DNA from: Saccharofermentans sp.
GTDB taxonomy: Bacteria > Bacillota_A > Clostridia > Saccharofermentanales > Saccharofermentanaceae
Direction of reading: 5' to 3'
DNA: 15,572 bases
NCBI GenBank assembly: GCA_024692105.1
Contig: JAILMZ010000010.1
Span: 1-15,572, forward strand
Position 1 is the stretch's first letter. Each line of letters begins with the position of its first letter. The notes beneath the pieces were generated by a model. It was not told the DNA's origin and searched no databases. It saw only the letters and a list, made by a program, of their open reading frames with translations. Position numbers and translations under genes: made by a program. Positions 7,524 to 14,217 of the stretch are shown here, piece after piece.

Positions 7524-8081
7524 TTAAAATTCTGACATAGGATATAAAATAAACTCTTCCCGGATCTCGCCCCAGCACTTGGCATCCTGATCATAATCCT
7601 GATAATAATCGTTGGAACACTCTCCGCCCCACATTTTATAATACAGACTGAGATTGCCGTCATTGAAACTTATGACCCTGCCCTGGATATTCACACCGGT
7701 TATCTTAAGAGATTCATCGGCTTCCACATCTTTGATATTGAACGTTACGATTATCTTTCCGAATTCCGCTTTTACTGTTCTGGTAACATCGTGAGTGTTA
7801 TCTGAATCTTCCAGATACACATTAAGCGGATATATATCTTCATTATCTTCATCTTCAAGTCTTCCGTACTTCGAATTATCACTGGTCCACATGTCGAAAA
7901 CAACCACCACGCTGTCATCCATGACAACGACTTTCTCAAGGCCGAACATATTATCCTTGGAACATGTATATACCGCATTGGCATCAGCCTCGCCCTTAAT
8001 ATACGGGCATCCGGTAAATGCGCAGATACAGATTATAATTGAAGCAATTCCTATAACTGTCTTTTTAAAACCCATCTTCAT
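7524..8081 (-). CDS. Putative lipoprotein of unknown function
   Basis: The 185-residue protein has a lipoprotein signal: basic residues at 5-7, a hydrophobic core at 9-22, and lipobox A-F-T-G-C with Cys25 as the lipidated residue, so it should be anchored outside the membrane. The mature part is acidic (EDEDNED around residue 80, DYYQDYDQD near 160) and looks beta-rich, with a further Cys pair near the C-terminus (GGEC ... AKCW) that could form a disulfide. I recognise no family. AGAGGAG lies 7 nt before the ATG. It is separated from its upstream neighbour by about 60 nt and from merR by a promoter, so it may be its own transcription unit. Confidence 0.68.
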   Translation of the reverse strand: MKMGFKKTVIGIASIIICICAFTGCPYIKGEADANAVYTCSKDNMFGLEKVVVMDDSVVVVFDMWTSDNSKYGRLEDEDNEDIYPLNVYLEDSDNTHDVTRTVKAEFGKIIVTFNIKDVEADESLKITGVNIQGRVISFNDGNLSLYYKMWGGECSNDYYQDYDQDAKCWGEIREEFILYPMSEF

Positions 8082-8143
8082 AACGTAACTCCTCTCGGGT
8101 CAGTTACCATTAATACAGTTCTGGATTCAAATTGTTGCAAATA

Positions 8144-8320
8144 TCAGATCTGATGTCTTACAGTCGTCTGATATTCATCGCCGTTCTTGTAATACGGGCA
8201 TTCCTTACTCTTGTTTTCCATGAATCTGATGTATTCATCTTCATCAAGATTAAGGTCACAGACCGGCTCGCCGGTGACTTCATCGATATATGCGTACTGA
8301 CAAGTCTCACAATTACTCAT
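8144..8320 (-). CDS. Small four-cysteine protein, DUF6472-like
   Basis: The true gene is probably the 58-residue ORF starting at 8320, not the longer in-frame reading from 8419, whose extra 33 residues lie wholly inside the hydrolase gene and look like antisense-type noise. Residues include C4-x2-C7, C21 and C41, with an acidic middle (LDEDEYIRF) and a CPYYKNGDEY segment. This matches my recollection of the DUF6472 family of short clostridial proteins. The Cys arrangement could bind a metal, but that is inference. Its start overlaps the last 8 nt of the hydrolase gene, so the two are probably co-translated. The ribosome binding site is weak (AAGGGAAG). Confidence 0.72.
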   Translation of the reverse strand: MSNCETCQYAYIDEVTGEPVCDLNLDEDEYIRFMENKSKECPYYKNGDEYQTTVRHQI

Positions 8321-9365
8321 TTGCTTCTTCCCTTTTCTCTTTATATTGCTCCAGAAGGTTATAGATCCCATCCTCTGAGAGTACACCCCTCTTAATATCA
8401 GTGAGGTTATATTCCTCATCTATAGCAAGGTCAGCTTTCCACAGAGGTCCCGTATAATAAGTCTCCAATTTTGCCATATCGCTTTTTAAAGCATCAAGAG
8501 CCTGAGAGTCTTCGGCTTCTTTGAGTTTTGTTTCTGTTATGCGGAAGATGTTCTCCATTTTATTAATTCTTATAACAGACAAAAATACTTCAATCGAAGA
8601 ATTGACCAAATCAGGATTGTCATCATTTGAATTGTGGGCAGCATTATAGATCCATGTAATCTGTTTGCCGAGATCTTTTGCCCACTCTTTGTTATATTGG
8701 ATGACCTTGCCGGTCTTATCATGCTCACCGACGAGCAAGAGTACCGGGCATTCTATCTTGATATCACTGTTGTCTTCAAGAAAACCGGCAAATCCGATTC
8801 CCATCAGATGGCATAACTCCTTCTTATCGTAAACAGAAAGCATGTTGAGCATATTCTGATAAGAACGCTCGGTTCTGGTACACTGCCCCGCTACGGCTTT
8901 CCTGAGAGATTTATCGGGATACAGAGAAGACATCCACTCAATCTGTCTCAGCCACCAACGGTCAGAACGCGAATAATACTTCTCGCCAAAAGGTGTGCTG
9001 TCTATGGAAACAAAAGCCCTCACGCGCTCCGGGAAACGCTTGATGACGGACTGGGTTATGAATCCTCCCATTGATTGGCCGATAAATGCCGCCGAATCGA
9101 TACCGTTATCATCAAGTATCTGTACAGCAGCTTTTGCTGCTTTCTCATATGTAAAATCTGCAAAAGGACGGGATAAGCCGTGTGCGGGTGCGTCCCAGGT
9201 AATGATGTTGTACAGTTTCGCGAAATACGGCACCTGCTCCCTGAACAGATCGTGGCTCGCAGTCAGACCATGCAGGAAGAAAAGCGTCTCCCTGCCAAGT
9301 TCGAAATCATCGGATATCCAATAATGGACATTACCGTATTCAGTAACTGAAATCTTCTCCGTCAT
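8313..9365 (-). CDS. Alpha/beta hydrolase fused to a DUF4298-like C-terminal domain
   Basis: Residues 1-268 form an alpha/beta hydrolase with an oxyanion-type HG motif (FFLHGLTASHD, 29-39), nucleophile elbow G96-Q-S98-M-G, acid Asp216 (VGEHDKT) and catalytic His244 (NAAHNSND). Residues 270-350 look like a separate DUF4298-type helical domain, with LKEAEDS, a YYTGPLWKAD segment and the signature IKRGVLSEDGIYNLLEQY. DUF4298 proteins are usually short and free-standing, so the fusion is unusual. The hydrolase reaction (esterase, lipase or similar) cannot be specified. No signal peptide, so cytoplasmic. The ATG at 9365 follows AAGGA at a short spacing and lies just 29 nt after the tRNA terminator, leaving little room for an independent promoter. 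Confidence 0.82.
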   Translation of the reverse strand: MTEKISVTEYGNVHYWISDDFELGRETLFFLHGLTASHDLFREQVPYFAKLYNIITWDAPAHGLSRPFADFTYEKAAKAAVQILDDNGIDSAAFIGQSMGGFITQSVIKRFPERVRAFVSIDSTPFGEKYYSRSDRWWLRQIEWMSSLYPDKSLRKAVAGQCTRTERSYQNMLNMLSVYDKKELCHLMGIGFAGFLEDNSDIKIECPVLLLVGEHDKTGKVIQYNKEWAKDLGKQITWIYNAAHNSNDDNPDLVNSSIEVFLSVIRINKMENIFRITETKLKEAEDSQALDALKSDMAKLETYYTGPLWKADLAIDEEYNLTDIKRGVLSEDGIYNLLEQYKEKREEANE

Positions 9366-9394
9366 AATTCCTTGAGCCTCATGTTTACTATCTC

Positions 9395-9430
9395 AAAAAT
9401 AATAAATCCCCTGCGAATAAGCAAGGGATT
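9395..9430 (-). terminator. Intrinsic terminator downstream of tRNA-Leu
   Basis: AATCCCTTGC and GCAGGGGATT (one G-U pair) form a 10-bp stem with the 6-nt loop TTATTC, followed by TATTATTTTT. It begins 7 nt after the tRNA CCA end. The hydrolase gene begins 29 nt beyond it, so either some read-through occurs or a promoter is embedded here (a possible TTGCTT-N17-TATTTT overlaps the hairpin). Confidence 0.82.
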
Positions 9431-9437
9431 CGTTATG

Positions 9438-9524
9438 TGGTGCAGATGGCGGGACTTGAACCCGCACGGGATTGCTCCCACTAGCACCTGAAGCTAGCGC
9501 GTCTGCCAATTCCACCACATCTGC
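9438..9524 (-). tRNA. tRNA-Leu (anticodon CAG, reads CUG)
   Basis: The 5' arm GCAGATG (9524-9518) pairs with CATCTGC before discriminator A and an encoded CCA (9440-9438). The D arm contains TGGC, the anticodon arm is CTAGC-TTCAGGT-GCTAG with anticodon CAG, and the long variable arm (TGGGAGCAATCCCG) is that of a class II tRNA, as expected for Leu. The T arm is GCGGG-TTCAAGT-CCCGC. All arms pair and the length is 84 nt plus CCA. Confidence 0.96.
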
Positions 9525-9534
9525 GTGCCCGTTG

Positions 9535-9563
9535 ATTTTATAACAAGTCATCAGTTTTTTCAA
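9535..9563 (-). promoter_or_regulatory. Sigma-A-type promoter of tRNA-Leu
   Basis: On the minus strand -35 TTGAAA (9558-9563) and -10 TAAAAT (9535-9540) are 17 bp apart. Transcription would start around 9528, a few bases before the mature tRNA 5' end. An alternative -10, TATAAA (9537-9542), would give a 15-bp spacer. Confidence 0.6.
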
Positions 9564-9574
9564 CACCGTTATTA

Positions 9575-9580
9575 TATAAT
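9575..9580 (+). promoter_or_regulatory. Perfect -10 box (TATAAT) just before the helicase start codon
   Basis: TATAAT lies 6 nt before the ATG at 9587, where the transcript itself should begin. No good -35 hexamer lies 16-18 bp upstream, and no Shine-Dalgarno sequence lies between, suggesting a leaderless mRNA. Its upstream region overlaps the oppositely directed tRNA promoter. Confidence 0.5.
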
Positions 9581-9586
9581 CAAATA

Positions 9587-11965
9587 ATGATAAACATTAA
9601 CGTCTCAGTAACCAATCTGGCAGAATTCGTATCACGCTCGGGAGATATCGCGGGCGGCTCTTACGGGTCTGTCTCAGGCATTGAAGGTACGAGACTTCAC
9701 AGGAAGATATTTGAAGATCTCAGAAAGCAATATGGTGATGCCGTAACAAGCGAAGATACCATGAAATGGGATTACATCTCACCTTCCGGTCTTTGCATGT
9801 GCGTAACAGGCAGGCTTGATGCACTTCTTCTCGAGAAGAATAAACCGCCCAGGATATTTGAGATCAAATCTTTCAATACTCCCAAGACCGGCTATAAGAA
9901 TCTTGAACGTCCGGAGCATCTTACACAACTTAAGCTTTACGGAGCAATGTATCTGTTTCAGAACACTGACGTACTCGATGTTGCGCTTACTCTTCGTTAT
10001 GTATCCGTAACCACCTTAGAGTCATACGAGGAAAGTTTTACCATGTCCTGCGAGGAAGCCGAGACCTTCTTCGAAGAGATCTGCAAGGAATACGCCGAAT
10101 TTGCTCAGCTTATCCTTGATTACAGATCTTCGATGTTTGATTCTGTTAATGCACTTAAGTTTCCGTACACCAATATCCGAAGCGGACAAAAAGAGTTCAT
10201 GCAGAGAGTTCTGGGCGCACTTACTTCAAAAGAAGCTCTGTTCGTTGAAGCTCCTACAGGCATCGGAAAGACCATATCCACCCTGTATCCTGCCATAAAA
10301 GGCCTTAAAACCAACAAATACGACAAGATATTCTATCTTACTGCAAAGGCGGCTACCCGCGATGTCGCGTGCAAAGCATTGGATGACATGAGGGATAACG
10401 GCCTGTTCATCAGGTCCATCCTGCTTCGCTCCAAGGAACAGATGTGCCCGTTCGAGACCAAATGCGATGCGAAATACTGTGCTCTGGCAAAAGGTTACTA
10501 CAAACGCCTTAAGCCTGCACTTAAAGAGATCCTTATGCATGACAGGATCACACCGGAACTCATTACCAAAGTAGCTGCAGAGCATAAGATCTGTCCTCAT
10601 GAGTTCATGGTCAACACCATGGAATACTGTACGGTCGTAATCGGTGACTACAACCACATCTTCCATCCCAGGGTAAGCCTTATGTCTGACGAGCTTGATG
10701 ACGGCAGGACAATCGCTCTGGTGGATGAGGCTCATAACATGGTCGAGCGCGGCAGAGACATGTTCTCGGCCTCTTTCTCGCTTGAACTGCTGGACAGGAT
10801 GATAACCGACTTCAAGGGCAAAGACGAGAAGGTCATGGCACGTCTTTATGACTTAAGGCACTATTTTGCCACCATCTCGAAATGCTTCGACACGAACACA
10901 TCCTGCTTCGCCACGCTTGAAGGTGCCAACGAACTCCGTTTGCTCAAGACGGAAGGCTGGGAAGGAATGCGCGAGAAGCCCAAGAACCTCAGGGCTAAGA
11001 TCTGGATCGCACTCAACACTCTCCTTCCCGTGTTAGACTCGCTTCCCAAAGGGCAGGCAAGACAGACCGCCATGGAGTTCTATTTCGAGGCGAGATATTT
11101 CCTAACCGTGTTAGAGCTCTACCTTGATGATTCGTATATTATCTATGCTGAGAAGAACGGCGAAGATATCGTTGTTACCCTGTACTGTCTCGACTGTTCT
11201 TCCAAGATGGATAAGATTGTAAAAGACAGGCTTCCGGTCGTATTCTTCTCGGCGACGCTGTCTCCTTATGAGTATTACCGCAACACGATTCTTGGTAAAC
11301 ACACTGACTATGCGGAATACCTTAATCTGCCGTCACCGTTCCCTCCTGAAAACCTGGAGATCATCATAGATGATACGATCAGCACTTCTTATGTGAACCG
11401 TGCTTCTTCGATCATTCCCATAGCAGAAAAGATAACCGAAGTCCTCAAGGATAAGACCGGGAATTATATGGTGTTCTTCCCTTCTTTCGAATACATGGGA
11501 CAGATAATGGCCGAGACATCCAAAAGGCTTAAGGCGGCATCTGAAGAGTCTGGTACCGACTGCAAGATAATTACACAGATACCTGAGATGAATATCACGG
11601 AGAAAGAAGACTTCCTCGGAAGTTTTAACGATAAGTTTGATGGATTGCTTCTTGGCAGTGCCGTATTGGGTGGTCATTTCGGAGAAGGCATAGACCTTGT
11701 CGGAGACAGGTTGTCAGGCGTCATCATCGTCGGCGTCGGCCTGCCGAAACTCAGTCCCATCAGGCAGATCCTGAGCAACTACTATGCAGAGAAGTTCGGA
11801 GACGGATTTGCTTTCGCATACAGATTCCCGGGCTGGCAGAAAGTTCTCCAGGCAGTCGGACGTGTCATCAGGACCGAAAGCGATACGGGATTTGCCCTTC
11901 TTATAGATGCTAGACTTGCAAAACCTGAGTATATAAAGCTATTCCCCGGTCATTGGAGGATCTGA
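9587..11965 (+). CDS. PD-(D/E)XK nuclease fused to an Fe-S XPD/DinG-type DNA helicase
   Basis: The 792-residue protein has an N-terminal RecB/Cas4-like nuclease domain (about 1-180) with G34-T-R-L-H38, D78 (GRLDAL), E92-I-K94 and Q114-x3-Y118. The superfamily 2 helicase follows: Walker A EAPTGIGKT (221-229), an Fe-S cluster region with Cys287, 293, 298 and 336, a DEAH box (380-383), SATL (555-558), GGHFGEGIDL (695-704) and QAVGRVIR (755-762). All nuclease and helicase residues I looked for are present, so it should be a working ATP-dependent DNA helicase-nuclease in repair. The N-terminal SVTNLAEFVSRSGDI matches the family start, so ATG 9587 is the real start despite having no ribosome binding site. 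It is the only plus-strand gene here and ends flush against recO. Confidence 0.92.
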   Translation: MININVSVTNLAEFVSRSGDIAGGSYGSVSGIEGTRLHRKIFEDLRKQYGDAVTSEDTMKWDYISPSGLCMCVTGRLDALLLEKNKPPRIFEIKSFNTPKTGYKNLERPEHLTQLKLYGAMYLFQNTDVLDVALTLRYVSVTTLESYEESFTMSCEEAETFFEEICKEYAEFAQLILDYRSSMFDSVNALKFPYTNIRSGQKEFMQRVLGALTSKEALFVEAPTGIGKTISTLYPAIKGLKTNKYDKIFYLTAKAATRDVACKALDDMRDNGLFIRSILLRSKEQMCPFETKCDAKYCALAKGYYKRLKPALKEILMHDRITPELITKVAAEHKICPHEFMVNTMEYCTVVIGDYNHIFHPRVSLMSDELDDGRTIALVDEAHNMVERGRDMFSASFSLELLDRMITDFKGKDEKVMARLYDLRHYFATISKCFDTNTSCFATLEGANELRLLKTEGWEGMREKPKNLRAKIWIALNTLLPVLDSLPKGQARQTAMEFYFEARYFLTVLELYLDDSYIIYAEKNGEDIVVTLYCLDCSSKMDKIVKDRLPVVFFSATLSPYEYYRNTILGKHTDYAEYLNLPSPFPPENLEIIIDDTISTSYVNRASSIIPIAEKITEVLKDKTGNYMVFFPSFEYMGQIMAETSKRLKAASEESGTDCKIITQIPEMNITEKEDFLGSFNDKFDGLLLGSAVLGGHFGEGIDLVGDRLSGVIIVGVGLPKLSPIRQILSNYYAEKFGDGFAFAYRFPGWQKVLQAVGRVIRTESDTGFALLIDARLAKPEYIKLFPGHWRI

Positions 11966-11970
11966 TCAGA
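11961..11970. other. 10-bp palindrome holding both convergent stop codons
   Basis: TCTGATCAGA is a perfect palindrome. The helicase stop TGA (11963-11965) and the recO stop TGA (11966-11968 on the minus strand) abut with no intervening base. There is no room for an ordinary terminator between the two genes, so transcripts from each side must run into the other. Confidence 0.95.
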
Positions 11971-12694
11971 TACCAAGGTCATCAAGCGTGGACAGCGCAT
12001 TGTAATCCTTATCGAACTGGACATTCAGATAATCTGTAGTAAAGCGCTTGAGTTCACTTATAACCTTATCACCTGCTTTTGCCGTAAATAGATCCTTCAG
12101 ATCGCATGAAGCAAAGTAATTGAGAGCCATCACGCTGTCACCGCTGATGCCCGAAGAAGACTCATTGATGCTTCCGCCCGTAAGGCTGAGAACATACTTA
12201 CCAGTTCTGGTCACAGGTTCTCCTGACATGTCACAGTTAAGATATTCGACGGTAAAACCAAGTATGGTCAGAAGTCTCCAGTTAAAAGCAGAATATACCG
12301 TCAGATAGGATGCCGGATTGTTGGAAAGCACATAGAATGCATATACGGCAAGCTCATAAGCCTGTCTTGCATCTCCGGCATCATAAGATGAATCGATAAG
12401 ACATTCGGATATATGAGATGCCACGGTCATAGCTTCAAGGCTGTTCATGATCCCGGTGTTGTTCTCGATTACGGAACCGTCCTTAAGATAGTAATAACCG
12501 TGAGATATGGTAAGCACAAGATCGCAAAGGATAAACGGCACGGAAGCAAAACTGTTGCGGCTTCCGGGTTTTGCAGTTCCTTTGGCGCAGACTGTAATAA
12601 GACCCAGATCAGGTGTAAGTACAGATACAAGTCTGTCCTTCTCTTTATACTCTCTTGAACGGAGGATGATACCTCTGCAATTAACGGGATCCAT
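11966..12694 (-). CDS. recO: DNA repair protein RecO
   Basis: The 242-residue protein has the usual RecO length. The N-terminal OB fold is clear (about 1-80: GIILRSREYKEKDRLVSVLTPDLGLITVCAKG, shown here by its GII...D+L..L.....G motif), followed by the alpha-helical domain (ending near ILGF-T-V-E-Y). RecO loads RecA onto SSB-coated single-stranded DNA with RecR. In most bacteria a four-Cys zinc site follows that domain; here only C154-like NCDMSG remains and the other positions read as Ser or Asn, so zinc binding seems lost. Its ATG overlaps the stop of ybeY-era by one nucleotide (TAATG), indicating translational coupling, and no strong ribosome binding site is visible. Confidence 0.85.
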   Translation of the reverse strand: MDPVNCRGIILRSREYKEKDRLVSVLTPDLGLITVCAKGTAKPGSRNSFASVPFILCDLVLTISHGYYYLKDGSVIENNTGIMNSLEAMTVASHISECLIDSSYDAGDARQAYELAVYAFYVLSNNPASYLTVYSAFNWRLLTILGFTVEYLNCDMSGEPVTRTGKYVLSLTGGSINESSSGISGDSVMALNYFASCDLKDLFTAKAGDKVISELKRFTTDYLNVQFDKDYNALSTLDDLGI

Positions 12695-14217
12695 TAATCT
12701 TCGTCTTCTTTATCAAGACCGTATTCACGCAGGAAACCATCATTATTAAGCCAGTCAGGTCTGACCTTAACGTAGAGATCCAGATAGACCTTACAACCGA
12801 GCATTCTCTCGATGTTCCTTCTGGCAGCCTGTCCGATACGCTTGATCATCTGTCCGCCCTTGCCGATAATGATCGCCTTGTGGGATTCCCTCTCGCAGAT
12901 GATATCAGCTTCGATCACGACCATGTCGCGGTCATATTCATCAACGGCATTGTCACCTGTTCTCTCCTCAAACTTGTTGATAAGAACAGCAGTACCGTGG
13001 GGAACTTCCTGATCGATATAGTGAAGGACCTGTTCGCGGATAAGTTCTGCAGCTATCGCTCTTTCGGTCTGATCCGTCATATATTCCGAATCAAAGAGCC
13101 TGGGGCCTTCAGGAAGGTTGTTTCTTATTACATCGAGCAGAACATCAACGTTATGGCCGGTCCTGGCACTAATGGGCACGACATCAGCGAAATCATACAA
13201 CTCAGCATAAGACGCGATAACCGGAAGCAGGCCGTTGCCCTTAACATCATCATCCTTATTGATGGCAAGGATCACTTTCTTGTTGTTCTCCTTACAAAGT
13301 TCGATCAGTCTCTTCTCAACATTTCCGGGCTTGTCGAATCTTCCGTCAGCCATAAGAAGCACCAGATCACTGTTAATGGCACTTCCGAAAGATTTGTCCA
13401 CCATGATCTCGCCCATTCTCGTATCAGGCTTATGTACCCCCGGAGTATCGACAAAGATTATCTGGGAATCTTCGGTATTAACGATGCTCCTGATATTTGT
13501 TCTGGTCGTCTGTGGTTTGTGAGACACTATGGCTATCTTCATTCCCGTTATGTAATTGACCAAAGTGGATTTACCTACATTCGGTCTTCCGAGCAGAGCC
13601 ACATAACCGCAGTGGCTGCATTTGGAGCCTGCAGGGAAAGACATCTCCTCTCTGTGATCATCGATGTCTTCAAGATCTTTTACCTCATCCTCGAAAGCAA
13701 GGCCTGCTGCAAACATCATGCTCTTCTGCTTTTGGATCATCAGCTTTTCATCACGCTTTTCGATGTGATCGTAACCTAAGAGATGTAAAAGAGAATGAGC
13801 GGCAAGGAACCCTGCTTCTCTTTCAAAACTGTGGCCGTAGTTCTCAGCCTGAGTCTTGATGGCAGAAAGATTAAGAAGGATATCACCGAGATTGACAACC
13901 GGGTTTCCGTCTTCATCGAACTCGGTATCAAATCCTGATTCAGGATCGACAAGCTTGCCGTCATTTATGTTGAGCATGGGGAAAGACAGGCAGTCGGTAG
14001 CTTTATCAATGCCGCGCTCTTCCCTGTTGTATTCTCTTATCGTCTCAGCATCAACAAAAGTGATGACGGCATAAGCTGTGCCAAGGCAGCGTTTGATTGC
14101 CATGTCGGTATAGTCGCCTGCTTCCAGTTCTTCCGAAAGTCTGGGCAGGATTTCTGTTAATGAAGCTTTGAGTTCAGCCGGAAAAACGGGGTCCCGATCA
14201 ACTGTTCTTATTATCAT
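12694..14217 (-). CDS. ybeY-era: YbeY-Era fusion: rRNA-maturation endoribonuclease joined to a 16S rRNA-binding GTPase
   Basis: One uninterrupted 507-residue ORF carries both proteins. Residues 1-170 are YbeY: N-R-E-E-R then TDCLSFP (75-81), GDILLNLSAI, and the zinc motif H141-x3-H145-x5-H151 (HSLLHLLGYDH). An acidic linker (about 172-198) with C200-x2-C203 leads to Era: G1 GRPNVGKS (210-217), the TTRTNIR switch, G3 DTPG (257-260), G4 NKDD (320-323), G5 SAR (350-352), and a C-terminal KH domain with IIGKGGQMIKRIG (450-462). All catalytic motifs are intact. YbeY trims 16S rRNA and Era binds its 3' end, and the two are reported to interact. I start at ATG 14217 because MIIRTVDRD resembles YbeY N-termini; a GTG at 14247 would add 10 residues inside pgpH. 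The gene overlaps pgpH by 20 nt and recO by 1 nt. Confidence 0.93.
   Translation of the reverse strand: MIIRTVDRDPVFPAELKASLTEILPRLSEELEAGDYTDMAIKRCLGTAYAVITFVDAETIREYNREERGIDKATDCLSFPMLNINDGKLVDPESGFDTEFDEDGNPVVNLGDILLNLSAIKTQAENYGHSFEREAGFLAAHSLLHLLGYDHIEKRDEKLMIQKQKSMMFAAGLAFEDEVKDLEDIDDHREEMSFPAGSKCSHCGYVALLGRPNVGKSTLVNYITGMKIAIVSHKPQTTRTNIRSIVNTEDSQIIFVDTPGVHKPDTRMGEIMVDKSFGSAINSDLVLLMADGRFDKPGNVEKRLIELCKENNKKVILAINKDDDVKGNGLLPVIASYAELYDFADVVPISARTGHNVDVLLDVIRNNLPEGPRLFDSEYMTDQTERAIAAELIREQVLHYIDQEVPHGTAVLINKFEERTGDNAVDEYDRDMVVIEADIICERESHKAIIIGKGGQMIKRIGQAARRNIERMLGCKVYLDLYVKVRPDWLNNDGFLREYGLDKEDED

Noticed and set aside
8082..8143. Possible promoter before the lipoprotein gene (TTGCAA ... 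TATTAA)
   Set aside because: The 19-bp spacing and weak hexamers do not make it distinguishable from AT-rich background.
8321..8419. Longer start of the small protein at 8419 (91 residues)
   Set aside because: The extra 33 residues lie within the hydrolase gene, look unlike the family, and the conserved-looking start MSNCETC follows a suitable position at 8320.
12880..13779. Plus-strand ORF of 299 residues inside ybeY-era
   Set aside because: It is wholly antisense to Era motifs G1-G5, which are clearly conserved on the minus strand, and it has no recognisable domain or start signal.
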